A DNA stretch of 64,000 nucleotides from Neisseria zoodegmatis (GTDB lineage Bacteria > Pseudomonadota > Gammaproteobacteria > Burkholderiales > Neisseriaceae): NCBI RefSeq assembly GCF_900187305.1, contig NZ_LT906434.1:2108001-2172000 (forward strand), read 5' to 3'. The notes under the pieces are model-generated. The model worked only from the letters and a program-made list of their open reading frames with translations. It was not told where the DNA came from and did not search any database. Positions 55,725-63,932 of the stretch are shown piece by piece. Made by a program: the position numbers and the translations under genes. The first letter of the stretch is position 1. The number at the start of each line of letters is the position of its first letter.

Positions 55725-56660
55725 CTAAACCTGTTCAAAATAAGACAAAACCGTTTGCGGCAGCCAATTCAGATGGCCTCTGCCCGCTCCGCTCACAAAA
55801 CCAACATGCCCGCCGTAGGCCGGTTGCAGCAAGGTAACGGCAGGCGACACCTCCGCCGCAGTCGGCAGCGCTTCCGGCGGCAGAAACGGATCGTTCAAGG
55901 CGTTCAGCAGTAAAGTCGGCACCGCGATATTCCCCAGCAAAGGCTTGCACGACGAGCGGCGGTAATAATCGTGGCGGTCGGCAAAACCGTGCAACGGCGC
56001 GGTAAATCTGTCGTCGAAATCGCCCAGAGTTTTACAGCTCACCAGCGCTTCTTTACCGTAGCCAACCGCTTCGGCTTTCGGCAGCAGCGATTGCAGGAAA
56101 TAGCGCGTGTAAAGCATACGGGTCATGCCGCGGTCGAAGCGCGTACCGGCTGCGGCCAAATCCACCGGCGCGGACACCACAGCCGCAGCCTGCGGCACCG
56201 CCGCGCTTCCCTCTTCTCCCAAATACTTCGCCAACACATTTCCGCCGAGCGACACGCCTGCCGCGTAAATTACCGCAAACCGCTCCGCCAGCTTAGCCAG
56301 CATGTGCGCCACTTCACGGGTATCGCCGGAATGGTAAAACACCGGCGCGGTATTCGGCACGCCGCCGCAGCTTCGAAAATGCGCCACCACGCCGTTCCAC
56401 CCCCGTGCCTGCACCGCCCGCATCAAGGCCACGGCGTAATGGCTGCGGCTGCTGCCTTCCAAACCGTGAAACAGCACCACAAGCGGCGCGTTTTTATGCG
56501 GGCTGTCGATAAAATCGTAAGCCACCATCGTGCTGCCGGTACTGTCGGGCAGCAGTTCGCGGCGGTATTGCGGCGCGGCTTCCTGCAATGTTTTGGCGTA
56601 AATGGTTTCAAGGTTGCCGTTTCGCAACCAAAACGGCGTGTTCAAAGGCGTCAACTTCAT
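55725..56660 (-). CDS. YheT-family alpha/beta hydrolase
   Basis: A 311-residue hydrolase. LFHGLEGSSRSHYAV near residue 64 is the oxyanion region, GVSLGGNVLAKYLGE near 142 holds the nucleophile serine, and GGHVGFV near 282 the catalytic histidine. Members are esterase-like; substrates are mostly unknown. It lies two bases after the PAP2 gene, so the pair is co-transcribed, which hints at a lipid-related job. Confidence 0.9.
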   Translation of the reverse strand: MKLTPLNTPFWLRNGNLETIYAKTLQEAAPQYRRELLPDSTGSTMVAYDFIDSPHKNAPLVVLFHGLEGSSRSHYAVALMRAVQARGWNGVVAHFRSCGGVPNTAPVFYHSGDTREVAHMLAKLAERFAVIYAAGVSLGGNVLAKYLGEEGSAAVPQAAAVVSAPVDLAAAGTRFDRGMTRMLYTRYFLQSLLPKAEAVGYGKEALVSCKTLGDFDDRFTAPLHGFADRHDYYRRSSCKPLLGNIAVPTLLLNALNDPFLPPEALPTAAEVSPAVTLLQPAYGGHVGFVSGAGRGHLNWLPQTVLSYFEQV

Positions 56661-56662
56661 AC

Positions 56663-57310
56663 TTACTTGGCTCCGGGTAATCTACGGAACAAAACGAGAT
56701 ACAAACCTACCGAAATACTCATGCCCGTAATCCAGCCGACCAGCACATCCGTCGGATAGTGAACGCCCAACACGATGCGCGAAAAGCCCATCATCACGTC
56801 AAATGCGGCGGCTGCGGCGATAATCCATTTTCTGTGCGGCGACTGCCAATAAATCAGCACCACCATCGTAGCGAGCGCCGCGGCAAACGTGCTGTGCCCG
56901 CTGGGAAACGACGCACTGGTTTCGTGTACCACCCGCGGCCACAGCTCCGGCCGCATCCGTCCGAAAAACTGCTTGGCCACAGACATCACCATTGTCGGCA
57001 GCAATGCCGCCAGCAATACGAATACCGCATACCCGCGCTGTTTGCGCAGATAAAACCATGTGGCAAACACCACCGTAATCGGCGTGGCGACGGAAGCTTT
57101 GCCGATATGGTGAAGCACAACGGCGGGAGCGGTAAGCACACCGCCCCAATGCTGATGCACCCACAGCATCAACGGTTCTTCGAAATGGAAGCGGTCTTTA
57201 TCCCAAATATCTTCGGCAATAAATCCCGCCACAATCAGCGGCAGAATGATACTGAAAAACAACAATATTACGAGGGGAATGCTGGGTATAAACGCGCGTG
57301 GAGACAACAT
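56663..57310 (-). CDS. PAP2-family membrane phosphatase
   Basis: Integral membrane phosphatase of 215 residues with about six helices. The three motifs are present: KQFFGRMRP near residue 115, SFPSGHST near 140 and SRIVLGVHYPTDVLVG near 185. Family members remove phosphate from undecaprenyl diphosphate, phosphatidic acid or lipid A; which applies cannot be told. Start ATG 57310 (MLSPRAFIPSIP) is preferred; an ATG at 57337 adds nine residues. Confidence 0.9.
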   Translation of the reverse strand: MLSPRAFIPSIPLVILLFFSIILPLIVAGFIAEDIWDKDRFHFEEPLMLWVHQHWGGVLTAPAVVLHHIGKASVATPITVVFATWFYLRKQRGYAVFVLLAALLPTMVMSVAKQFFGRMRPELWPRVVHETSASFPSGHSTFAAALATMVVLIYWQSPHRKWIIAAAAAFDVMMGFSRIVLGVHYPTDVLVGWITGMSISVGLYLVLFRRLPGAK

Positions 57311-57470
57311 AAAAATGAAGCGGCAAATAAAAAACAAGACGGCATTTTATAGAAGAGCCACGGTTTATAACAGGCTGCGGCAGTAAAAGCGCCTTGTTTT
57401 AACAAGAATTCATTATTTGATTTTCATAACTTAACAGGTTGTGATTATTTTTATTATTTACAGATGATAA

Positions 57471-57491
57471 CCATTGCAATTTTCACAATGG
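57471..57491. promoter_or_regulatory. Dyad CCATTG-N9-CAATGG upstream of the 30-residue gene
   Basis: A symmetric pair of six-base half sites (57471-57476 and 57486-57491) lies about 60 bases before a TATGAT (57532-57537) that could be a -10. The size fits an operator for a dimeric regulator; the regulator is unknown. Confidence 0.4.
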
Positions 57492-57568
57492 AAAGTTAAG
57501 TAAAGGTAAAGAATTGTTTAGAAATTGTTGATATGATGGCTTTCAAGTTGTTTATAAAAACAAAAATG

Positions 57569-57588
57569 TGCTGTTGCCTGCAACAGCA
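57569..57588 (+). promoter_or_regulatory. Leader hairpin of the 30-residue gene
   Basis: TGCTGTTGC pairs with GCAACAGCA (57569-57577, 57580-57588), 27 bases before the ATG and just before the ribosome binding site. It may stabilise the message. Confidence 0.5.
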
Positions 57589-57615
57589 AGGTTCACATAA
57601 ATACGGAGGTTTATC

Positions 57616-57708
57616 ATGTCTGTTTTGCTATTGGAAGCGATCATTTTCGTTAACTGGGCATCTTTGCTGACCATCTTGGGCTTTTGGGTAACGGAATATA
57701 TTCTTTAA
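57616..57708 (+). CDS. 30-residue membrane peptide, unknown
   Basis: The product begins MSVLLLEAIIFVNWASLLTI and is one hydrophobic helix of 30 residues with acidic residues at both ends (Glu7, Glu27). ACGGAGGT at 57603-57610 is an excellent ribosome binding site at good spacing, an AT-rich control region precedes it and a terminator follows, so this is a real free-standing gene. Small helices of this size often stabilise a larger membrane complex; I know no partner. Confidence 0.7.
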   Translation: MSVLLLEAIIFVNWASLLTILGFWVTEYIL

Positions 57709-57732
57709 ACCAAAACAGCCGCTATTCAATGA

Positions 57733-57766
57733 AAGGCCGTCTGAAAATATGTTTTCAGACGGCCTT
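57733..57766. terminator. DUS-pair terminator after the 30-residue gene
   Basis: A 15-bp perfect stem (57733-57747 with 57752-57766), DUS in each arm, between convergent genes. Confidence 0.85.
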
Positions 57767-57870
57767 ATCTTTTGTACTCCATTACCGCAAATAAAAAAAC
57801 GGTACGCTGTTACCAACGTACCAAAAGGTTGCCTTGTTTTGATGGAACACAGTAAAAAAGATACCCGATA

Positions 57871-58629
57871 TTACTTCACACACCGGAAACCTAAATTGTT
57901 CAACACAAACTTGGCCTGCAAACTGGTGCGGATGCCGTAGCGCATAAAGGCGGCGTAATCGCTGGGGTCGGCCGAGCCTGCCGATGCGCCGCTGCAAAAC
58001 ATATTATTCCCCGCCGCCGCGTTGGAACTGAGCAGGCTGCTGTTGAAATCTTCCGTCCATTCCCAAATCAGGCCGTGCATATCGTGAATGCCCCAATAGT
58101 TCGCCTTGCCTTTGCCCACGTCGCGCAGCCCTTTGCGGCTGCCTTCGGCATACCAGTCGAGAATGGTGCGGTTGTAGCCTTCTTCCGCCGTGCCGTTGAT
58201 TTTGGTGGCGGATGCCTGCCCGGCAAACTCCCATTCATCAATGGTCGGCAGGCGTTTGCCTTGTGCGGCGCAGTAAGCGTGTGCGGCGAACCACGAGACG
58301 TTGGTAACCGGTTTGTTTAGGTCTTCTGCTGCCGGCGCGAAAGCGTTCGAACCGGTTTGCGTCCAATGGCGCAGATAGCCCGATTCGGCTTTTTTGCTGT
58401 CCACCTTGCCGCGCTGCCATTGCGGGTATTTTTTCACAAACGCGTCAAACTGGGCGTTGGTTACGGGCAGCTTGTCCATATGAAACGCTTTAACCTGAAT
58501 CATGGGCGTTTCTTTTTTGAGGTAAAGCGGGCGGTAACTGCCGCCTTTGACCGCAGCCATATCCGAAGCGGCTGCGATGCCCGCCGTACACATCAGCAAA
58601 GCGGCAAACAGTTTGGTAGCGGTATTCAC
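57871..58629 (-). CDS. Formylglycine-generating-enzyme-like (NirV-type) periplasmic protein
   Basis: A 252-residue protein with a signal peptide (cleavage near AAAS-DMAA, residue 22) and an SUMF1/FGE-type fold: PVTNAQFDAFVKKYPQW near 55, VSWFAAHAYCAAQGKRLPTI near 112 and the closing NLGFRCVK. It follows aniA on the same strand, as NirV follows nirK in some denitrifiers; NirV proteins belong to this family and may aid NirK maturation or activity. It is not an active FGE by any direct evidence. Confidence 0.82.
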   Translation of the reverse strand: MNTATKLFAALLMCTAGIAAASDMAAVKGGSYRPLYLKKETPMIQVKAFHMDKLPVTNAQFDAFVKKYPQWQRGKVDSKKAESGYLRHWTQTGSNAFAPAAEDLNKPVTNVSWFAAHAYCAAQGKRLPTIDEWEFAGQASATKINGTAEEGYNRTILDWYAEGSRKGLRDVGKGKANYWGIHDMHGLIWEWTEDFNSSLLSSNAAAGNNMFCSGASAGSADPSDYAAFMRYGIRTSLQAKFVLNNLGFRCVK

Positions 58630-58692
58630 GGCTTTTCCTCCATGCTGGTTTTTCAGACGGCCTTAACAACATTACCGATATTTAGTTAGATA

Positions 58693-58747
58693 AGGCCGTC
58701 TGAAAACAGTTCGCGCTTGTTTTGCCAACCGTTTTTTCAGACGGCCT
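58693..58747. repeat. DUS-pair inverted repeat between aniA and the NirV-like gene
   Basis: A 14-bp perfect stem (58693-58706 with 58734-58747), DUS in each arm, encloses 27 bases. It would reduce or stop read-through from aniA into the NirV-like gene. Confidence 0.7.
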
Positions 58748-58760
58748 CCAATTGCCCTAC

Positions 58761-60254
58761 TTATTTGGCTGCACGCTCTTTGGCTACGTCGGCTGCGGAG
58801 ATTTGTCCGCCGCCGTTGTCGAAGCTGTTGAGGATGTAGGTCAGCACGTTGGCGGTATCTTCGTCGTTTAAGGCCATAGCAGGCATTACGCTGTTGTATT
58901 CTTTGCCGTTGACGGTGATTTTACCGCTCACGCCTTTTAAAACGGCATGGATACCGCGTTTGTGGTCGGCTTTCAGGTAATCAGAATTAGCCAGCGGAGG
59001 GAACGCGCCTTCCACGCCTTTGCCTTCCGCGCCGTGGCAGGCCATACAGTTGGCGTTGTACACGGCTTTACCGAGCTTGATTTGGTCTTCCTTGCCGGCC
59101 GCTTTTTCGGGGCCTGCGGCCACTTGTGCGGCTTCGCTGGCAGTTAAGGGTACGGTTTGGATGGTGCCGCCTTCAGGCTGGTAAACGGTATCGCTCATTT
59201 TGCCCGAATAAATTTCTTTGTTGGCAGGGCCTTCTACCACCAGTTGACCCAATGCGCCTTTGTTAAACGCACGGAAAATAGAGTGGTCAACCAATGTGAA
59301 GCTGCCGGGAACATCCAGTTTGAAGTCAACGATGGCTGCACCGCCGGCAGGCACCAAAGTGGTTTGGATGTTTTCGTTAATCAGTTTGCCGCCTTCCACA
59401 TAAACTTTATCGAAGATTTCGCCGATCACGTGGAAAGAAGACACTAAGTTGGGGCCGCCGTTACCCACATAAATCCGCACGCTTTCGCCTACCTTGGCTT
59501 TCAGAGCGTTATCACCGGCAATCGAACCGACGTGGCCGTTAAATACCACATAATCGGGCTGTTCTTTAATGGCTTTTTCCATATCGAAAGGTTGCAGGCC
59601 GCGTTCGCCGTATTTGCCTTTGGTATAGAAGTCGCCCTGTACCACATAGAATTCTTTGTCCACTTTCGGCAAGCCTTCTTTAGGCTCGACCAAAATCAGA
59701 CCGTACATACCGTTGGCGATGTGCATGCCCACGGGGGCAGTGGCGCAGTGGTAGATATACAGGCCGGGCTGCAAAGCTTTGAAGCTGAAGGTAGAAGTAT
59801 GGCCGGGCGCGGTAAAGGTGGCTTCCGCACCGCCGCCGGGGCCGGTTACGGCATGGAAGTCGACGTTATGCGGTACGGTAGAGCTGGGGTGGTTGGAGAA
59901 CTGCACTTCCACTTGGTCGCCTTCGCGCACACGGATGAATTGACCCGGCACTTGACCGCCGAATGTCCAATATTTGTAGTCCACGCCGTCGGCCATCTTC
60001 ATGACTTTTTCAATCACTTCCATTTTCACAACCACTTTGGCGGGGTAGTCGCGGTTAACGGGCGGAGGCACTTCGGGAGCGTGTGTCATCACGGCATCAA
60101 TCACCGGCAGATCGCCTTGCGGTGCTTGTGCATCGGCTTTTTGCTCGGCAGATGCGGGGGCTGCGGTGTCGGCAGGTTTCTCGGCTGCTTTTTGACCGCA
60201 GGCGGAAAGTGCGAAAGCAGAGGCAATCAAGGCGGCAAGAATGTGATGTTTCAT
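58761..60254 (-). CDS. aniA: Copper nitrite reductase AniA (NirK) with C-terminal cytochrome c domain
   Basis: Outer membrane lipoprotein that reduces nitrite to NO. It has 497 residues: lipobox SAC at Cys19, an Ala/Pro-rich linker, two cupredoxin domains (about 65-205 and 205-350) and a cytochrome c domain (about 385-485). Type 1 copper ligands are in [16 protein letters not shown], type 2 copper and the catalytic Asp in HNVDFHAV and VDHSIFRAF. The heme site is CMACH near 403-407 with Met in SVMPAM near 457. AniA of meningococcus and gonococcus is about 390 residues and lacks this heme domain. It diverges from norB and is followed by a NirV-like gene. Confidence 0.95.
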   Translation of the reverse strand: MKHHILAALIASAFALSACGQKAAEKPADTAAPASAEQKADAQAPQGDLPVIDAVMTHAPEVPPPVNRDYPAKVVVKMEVIEKVMKMADGVDYKYWTFGGQVPGQFIRVREGDQVEVQFSNHPSSTVPHNVDFHAVTGPGGGAEATFTAPGHTSTFSFKALQPGLYIYHCATAPVGMHIANGMYGLILVEPKEGLPKVDKEFYVVQGDFYTKGKYGERGLQPFDMEKAIKEQPDYVVFNGHVGSIAGDNALKAKVGESVRIYVGNGGPNLVSSFHVIGEIFDKVYVEGGKLINENIQTTLVPAGGAAIVDFKLDVPGSFTLVDHSIFRAFNKGALGQLVVEGPANKEIYSGKMSDTVYQPEGGTIQTVPLTASEAAQVAAGPEKAAGKEDQIKLGKAVYNANCMACHGAEGKGVEGAFPPLANSDYLKADHKRGIHAVLKGVSGKITVNGKEYNSVMPAMALNDEDTANVLTYILNSFDNGGGQISAADVAKERAAK

Positions 60255-60333
60255 GGCAGTTTCCTTTTTTGTTGTTCCTCTTACCGAAGTAAGCGGGTTT
60301 TATCGAAAAACGGTTTTTTACTATTTTTCACAG

Positions 60334-60375
60334 ATTATGTACGAGCGCGGAAACCGATATGTTGATTTAAATCAA
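60334..60375 (-). promoter_or_regulatory. aniA promoter with perfect FNR box at -41.5
   Basis: TTGATTTAAATCAA (60362-60375) is a perfect FNR site. On the minus strand CATAAT (60339-60334) serves as -10, which predicts a start near 60327 and puts the FNR centre at -41.5, the class II position known for aniA in Neisseria. Confidence 0.85.
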
Positions 60376-60380
60376 TTCAG

Positions 60381-60395
60381 TCATAAAATATGAAT
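60381..60395 (-). promoter_or_regulatory. Probable NsrR operator upstream of aniA
   Basis: ATTCATATTTTATGA (minus strand) is identical to the 15-mer in the norB promoter. NsrR is known to repress both aniA and norB in Neisseria and to release on NO, so a shared palindrome in both promoters is best read as its operator. It is centred about 61 bases before the aniA start, above the FNR box. Confidence 0.65.
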
Positions 60396-60587
60396 CTTTA
60401 ATACCCGAATAATACTTTGGAACTAGCTTTCAGACGGCCTGACTAATCCTTTCTACCTACCCTCCAACTTATTGTTATCGAAAGATTAATTTTTGACATA
60501 CATCAGAAAACCTGAAGAAAACAACCAAGATTCAACATCCTGCATCAATTTAACCTGCATACCATACCTTTTTTGATTTTCTCGTGC

Positions 60588-60617
60588 TACAATCTTTAAC
60601 ATTCATATTTTATGAAT
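60588..60617 (+). promoter_or_regulatory. norB promoter with overlapping probable NsrR operator
   Basis: TGCTACAAT (TACAAT at 60588-60593) is an extended -10 element, with a start near 60600. The perfect palindrome ATTCATATTTTATGAAT (60601-60617) covers the start and would block transcription when bound. The rest of the 404-base gap between aniA and norB holds one reverse DUS (60429-60438) and nothing else I can support. Confidence 0.65.
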
Positions 60618-60658
60618 TTTTTAAACCACCCAAAACAACACAAACACAGGAGCGTAAA

Positions 60659-62896
60659 ATGGGACAGTATAAAAAGCTCTGGTACTCGCTGATTGCGGTA
60701 CTGACCATTACTTTCTCCATCCTCGGCTATTTAGGTGTCGAGGTTTACCGGCAAGTGCCGCCGATTCCCCAAGCCTATGTTTCTGCTTCGGGCGAAACAG
60801 TCATGACCGAACAGGATATTCTGGCCGGCCAATCCGCATGGCAAAGCACCGGCGGTATGGAGCTGGGTTCGATTCTCGGCCACGGCGCGTATCAAGCCCC
60901 CGACTGGACGGCCGACTGGCTGCACCGCGAGGCCGAAGCATGGCTGGATATCACCGCAGGCAAAGAGTTCGGTAAGAAATACGCCGAATTGGATAAAGCG
61001 GCACAAGCGAATATCCAAGCGCGTTTGGCCGATGAATACCGAAACGGCAGCCGCATCAACGATCAAGGCAAAGTGGTGTTGTCCGACACCCGTATCGAGG
61101 CAATGAAGCAGGTTGCGCCTTATTACATCACGCTCTACGGCGACGATGCTTCGATGATTCAAACCCGCGAAGCGTTTGCCATGAAAAACGGCACGCTGCC
61201 GAGTGAAGAGGCACGCCAAAAGCTGACCAACTTCTTCTTCTGGACTTCATGGGCAGCCTCCACCAACCGCCCCGACCATGATGCGACCTACACCAACAAC
61301 TGGCCGCACGAGCCTTTGGTCAACAACGTGCCGACCACCGAAAACTACATGTGGTCTTTCGCCAGTATCGTGTTCCTGCTGTTGGGCATCGGCTTGCTGG
61401 TATGGGGCTTCTCGTTCCTGAAAAAACACGATGAAGAGCCGAAAGCGCCGTCTGAAGATCCTTTGTCGAAAGTTACGCTCACGCCGTCTCAAAAAGCATT
61501 GGGCAAATATGTTTTCCTGACCGTTGCTTTGTTTGTGGCGCAAGTGCTGCTCGGCGGCGTAACCGCGCACTACACCGTGGAAGGCCAGCAGTTTTACGGT
61601 ATTGATATCTCGCAATGGTTTCCGTATGCCTTAGTGCGCACATGGCACATTCAGTCTGCGATTTTCTGGATTGCCACCGGCTTTCTGACTGCGGGCCTGT
61701 TTCTCGCCCCCATCATCAACGGCGGCAAAGACCCGAAATTCCAACGTGCAGGCGTGAATTTCTTGTATATCGCCCTGTTTATCGTGGTGCTGGGTTCTTA
61801 CGGCGGCAACTTCTTGGCCTTGAGCCACGCTATTCCGGCCGATTTGAACTTTTGGTTCGGCCATCAAGGTTACGAATATCTTGATTTGGGACGCTTCTGG
61901 CAGATCCTGTTGATGATAGGTTTGCTGTTGTGGCTGTTCCTAATGCTGCGCTGCACCGTAAATGCGTTCAAACAAAAAACCGACAAAAACATGCTCGCCA
62001 TTTTTGTCGCTTCTATGGCGGGGGTCGGTTTGTTCTACGCGCCCGGTTTGTTCTACGGCGAACACACCAACCTGACCATTATGGAATACTGGCGTTGGTG
62101 GGTGGTGCACCTGTGGGTGGAAGGCTTCTTCGAAGTGTTTGCCACTGCCGCCTTGGCCTTTATCTTCTTCAACATGGGCTTGGTATCGCAACGTACCGCC
62201 ACTGTAACCGCTTTGGTTTCCGCCAGCCTGTTTATGGTCGGCGGCGTGCCCGGCACGTTCCACCACCTGTATTTTTCAGGAACCACCACGCCCGTGATGG
62301 CGGTGGGCGCATCGTTCTCCGCTTTGGAAGTGGTACCGCTGATTCTGCTGGGTCGCGAAGCTTATGAACATTGGTCTTATCAACACGCCTCTCCGTGGGC
62401 AAAACGTCTGCGCTGGCCGCTGATGTGTTTCGTAGCCGTGGCATTCTGGAACATGGTCGGTGCCGGTGTGTTCGGCTTCCTGATTAACCCGCCGATTTCC
62501 CTCTATTACCTGCAAGGCTTAAACACTACTGCGGTGCATGCTCATGCCGCCTTGTTCGGTGTGTATGGTTTCTTGGCACTGGGCTTCGTGCTGCTGGTTG
62601 CCCGTTATATCAAACCGAATATCGAATTCAGCGAAAGCCTGATGACATGGGGATTCTGGCTGCTCAACGGCGGCTTGACGCTGATGATCATTACCAGCCT
62701 GCTGCCCATCGGTGTGATTCAGTCTTATGCCAGCATCACCCAAGGTTTATGGTATGCCCGCAGCGAAGGCTTTATGCAGCAAGAGTTGCTCGATACTTTG
62801 CGCTGGATTCGCACCGTTGCCGACTTAATCTTCATCGGCGGTGCGTGTTGCGTAGCGTGGCAGGCAACTAAAATGGTGTTCAGCCGCGATAAATAA
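60659..62896 (+). CDS. norB: Quinol-dependent nitric oxide reductase NorB
   Basis: Single-subunit qNOR that reduces NO to N2O with quinol in the inner membrane, removing the product of AniA. From ATG 60659 (MGQYKKLWYSLIAVLTITFS) it has 745 residues with about 14 helices: an N-terminal helix, a soluble quinol-oxidising region (about 40-220) and the catalytic helices with heme and non-heme iron histidines (WWVVHLWVEGFFEVFATAAL near 480, VPGTFHHLYFSG near 530). The site GGAGCGT precedes the start. Confidence 0.97.
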   Translation: MGQYKKLWYSLIAVLTITFSILGYLGVEVYRQVPPIPQAYVSASGETVMTEQDILAGQSAWQSTGGMELGSILGHGAYQAPDWTADWLHREAEAWLDITAGKEFGKKYAELDKAAQANIQARLADEYRNGSRINDQGKVVLSDTRIEAMKQVAPYYITLYGDDASMIQTREAFAMKNGTLPSEEARQKLTNFFFWTSWAASTNRPDHDATYTNNWPHEPLVNNVPTTENYMWSFASIVFLLLGIGLLVWGFSFLKKHDEEPKAPSEDPLSKVTLTPSQKALGKYVFLTVALFVAQVLLGGVTAHYTVEGQQFYGIDISQWFPYALVRTWHIQSAIFWIATGFLTAGLFLAPIINGGKDPKFQRAGVNFLYIALFIVVLGSYGGNFLALSHAIPADLNFWFGHQGYEYLDLGRFWQILLMIGLLLWLFLMLRCTVNAFKQKTDKNMLAIFVASMAGVGLFYAPGLFYGEHTNLTIMEYWRWWVVHLWVEGFFEVFATAALAFIFFNMGLVSQRTATVTALVSASLFMVGGVPGTFHHLYFSGTTTPVMAVGASFSALEVVPLILLGREAYEHWSYQHASPWAKRLRWPLMCFVAVAFWNMVGAGVFGFLINPPISLYYLQGLNTTAVHAHAALFGVYGFLALGFVLLVARYIKPNIEFSESLMTWGFWLLNGGLTLMIITSLLPIGVIQSYASITQGLWYARSEGFMQQELLDTLRWIRTVADLIFIGGACCVAWQATKMVFSRDK

Positions 62897-62930
62897 GGTG
62901 TTGCTTTCATCAATATCGTCATGAAGCAAT

Positions 62931-62988
62931 AAGGCCGTCTGAAAAAAGTTTTTAGCGAAGTTCGCAAAACTCACTTTCAGACGGCCTT
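62931..62988. repeat. DUS-bounded repeat after norB, closest copy to the element at 17858
   Basis: Arms 62931-62944 and 62975-62988 form a 14-bp stem with DUS in each. The 39 bases from 62948 (TTTTTAGCGAAGTTCGCAAA then ACTCACTTTCAGACGGCCT) match the right half of the 17858 element with a single extra T, though the loci are 45 kb apart. Confidence 0.85.
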
Positions 62989-63130
62989 TATCCGTTCAAA
63001 CACTTAACAAGCCCAACCATATATTGGTCAATAATCTGGAATCTCTTTTCCCTCTTCAATGCTTACCGCTGGCAAACTCATCGTAAACCCAACGAGGCCG
63101 TCTGAAAAAAGCTGTCTTCTATTCTTCCAC

Positions 63131-63643
63131 TTAAGACGTAAAAAACTGCCCGCAACACAGTTTGAATTTCTTGCCCGCCCCACACAAACAAGGCTGTTTC
63201 ATCGTCGGCAGCGGCACGGTCGGATCAATAAAATACCACCGCCCGTCAATATGAACAAAAGCCGACAGCTCATGATGTTGATGCCTCTGCCCGTTTGCAT
63301 CTTGCCAATGTGCCGTAAACTCTACCTGTGCATGCTTTTTGCCAACCAAGCGGTGGAAATGCACATCCAACCTCAGCCAATGGGTTTCGCTGCTCCATTG
63401 CCCAATTTCAACTTTGTTGAGTAACGACTGCTGTGCCGGAACGGTCGTCTCCACAATATAATCCACCAAATTAAACACATACGCACTATAACGTGAACGC
63501 ATCAAAGCTTCTGCCGTAGCAGGAAAGCGCTGGTGGACATGATAAGGTTTGCAGCAATCTTGATAAGCAAGTTTTGATTAGCAGCAACAAAGCCCTTCCC
63601 GTGCCTCACTCGGCTCAAACTTTTTCTGTTCGTTTTGTTTCAT
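63131..63643 (-). pseudogene. ychJ: YchJ-type SEC-C protein gene interrupted by in-frame TAA
   Basis: The frame from ATG 63643 (MKQNEQKKFEPSEARE) to TAA 63131 would give about 170 residues. Codon 22 is TAA (63580-63578), inside the N-terminal zinc motif: CCC-stop-SKLAYQDCC where a CPCGS-x-CC pattern is expected. The rest is intact: FPATAEALMRSRYSAYV, a central cone-like domain and the C-terminal SEC-C motif PCLCGAGKKFKLCC. A shorter product from ATG 63502 would lack the first zinc site. YchJ function is unknown. Confidence 0.8.
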
Positions 63644-63889
63644 TGACTGTCTCTTTTTAAATTGGTTACCGCATCAAAATCATGATTTTAATTATGTGAT
63701 TTCTGATTCTGCCCTCTACCGAGCGTCTCACAAAAACTCTGTAATCTCTAGGATTTTCTGCAATTTAACTACTCAAGACTTTTACCAGCTTTTCATCCGA
63801 CATGAGGCAGTCTGAAAAATACTTCTACCATTTGATAACTTATAGCTACGATTTTCATATCATTCCCCATGTTCATCAAATAAAAACCA

Positions 63890-63920
63890 AAACGCCGTCT
63901 GAACTTTTCAGACGGCGTTT
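63890..63920. terminator. DUS-pair terminator, variant flanks
   Basis: A 14-bp perfect stem (63890-63903 with 63907-63920) with a 3-base loop. The flank is AACGCCGTCTGAA, not the AG form. It ends the minus-strand gene at 63933. The gap 63644-63889 holds nothing I can support beyond the ychJ upstream region. Confidence 0.8.
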
Positions 63921-63932
63921 CAAACGTTTTCA

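Noticed and set aside
60493..60506. TTGACATACATCAG as a second FNR box for norB
   Set aside because: Two mismatches and about 100 bases from the predicted norB start, too far for class II activation; norB in relatives is mainly NsrR-controlled.
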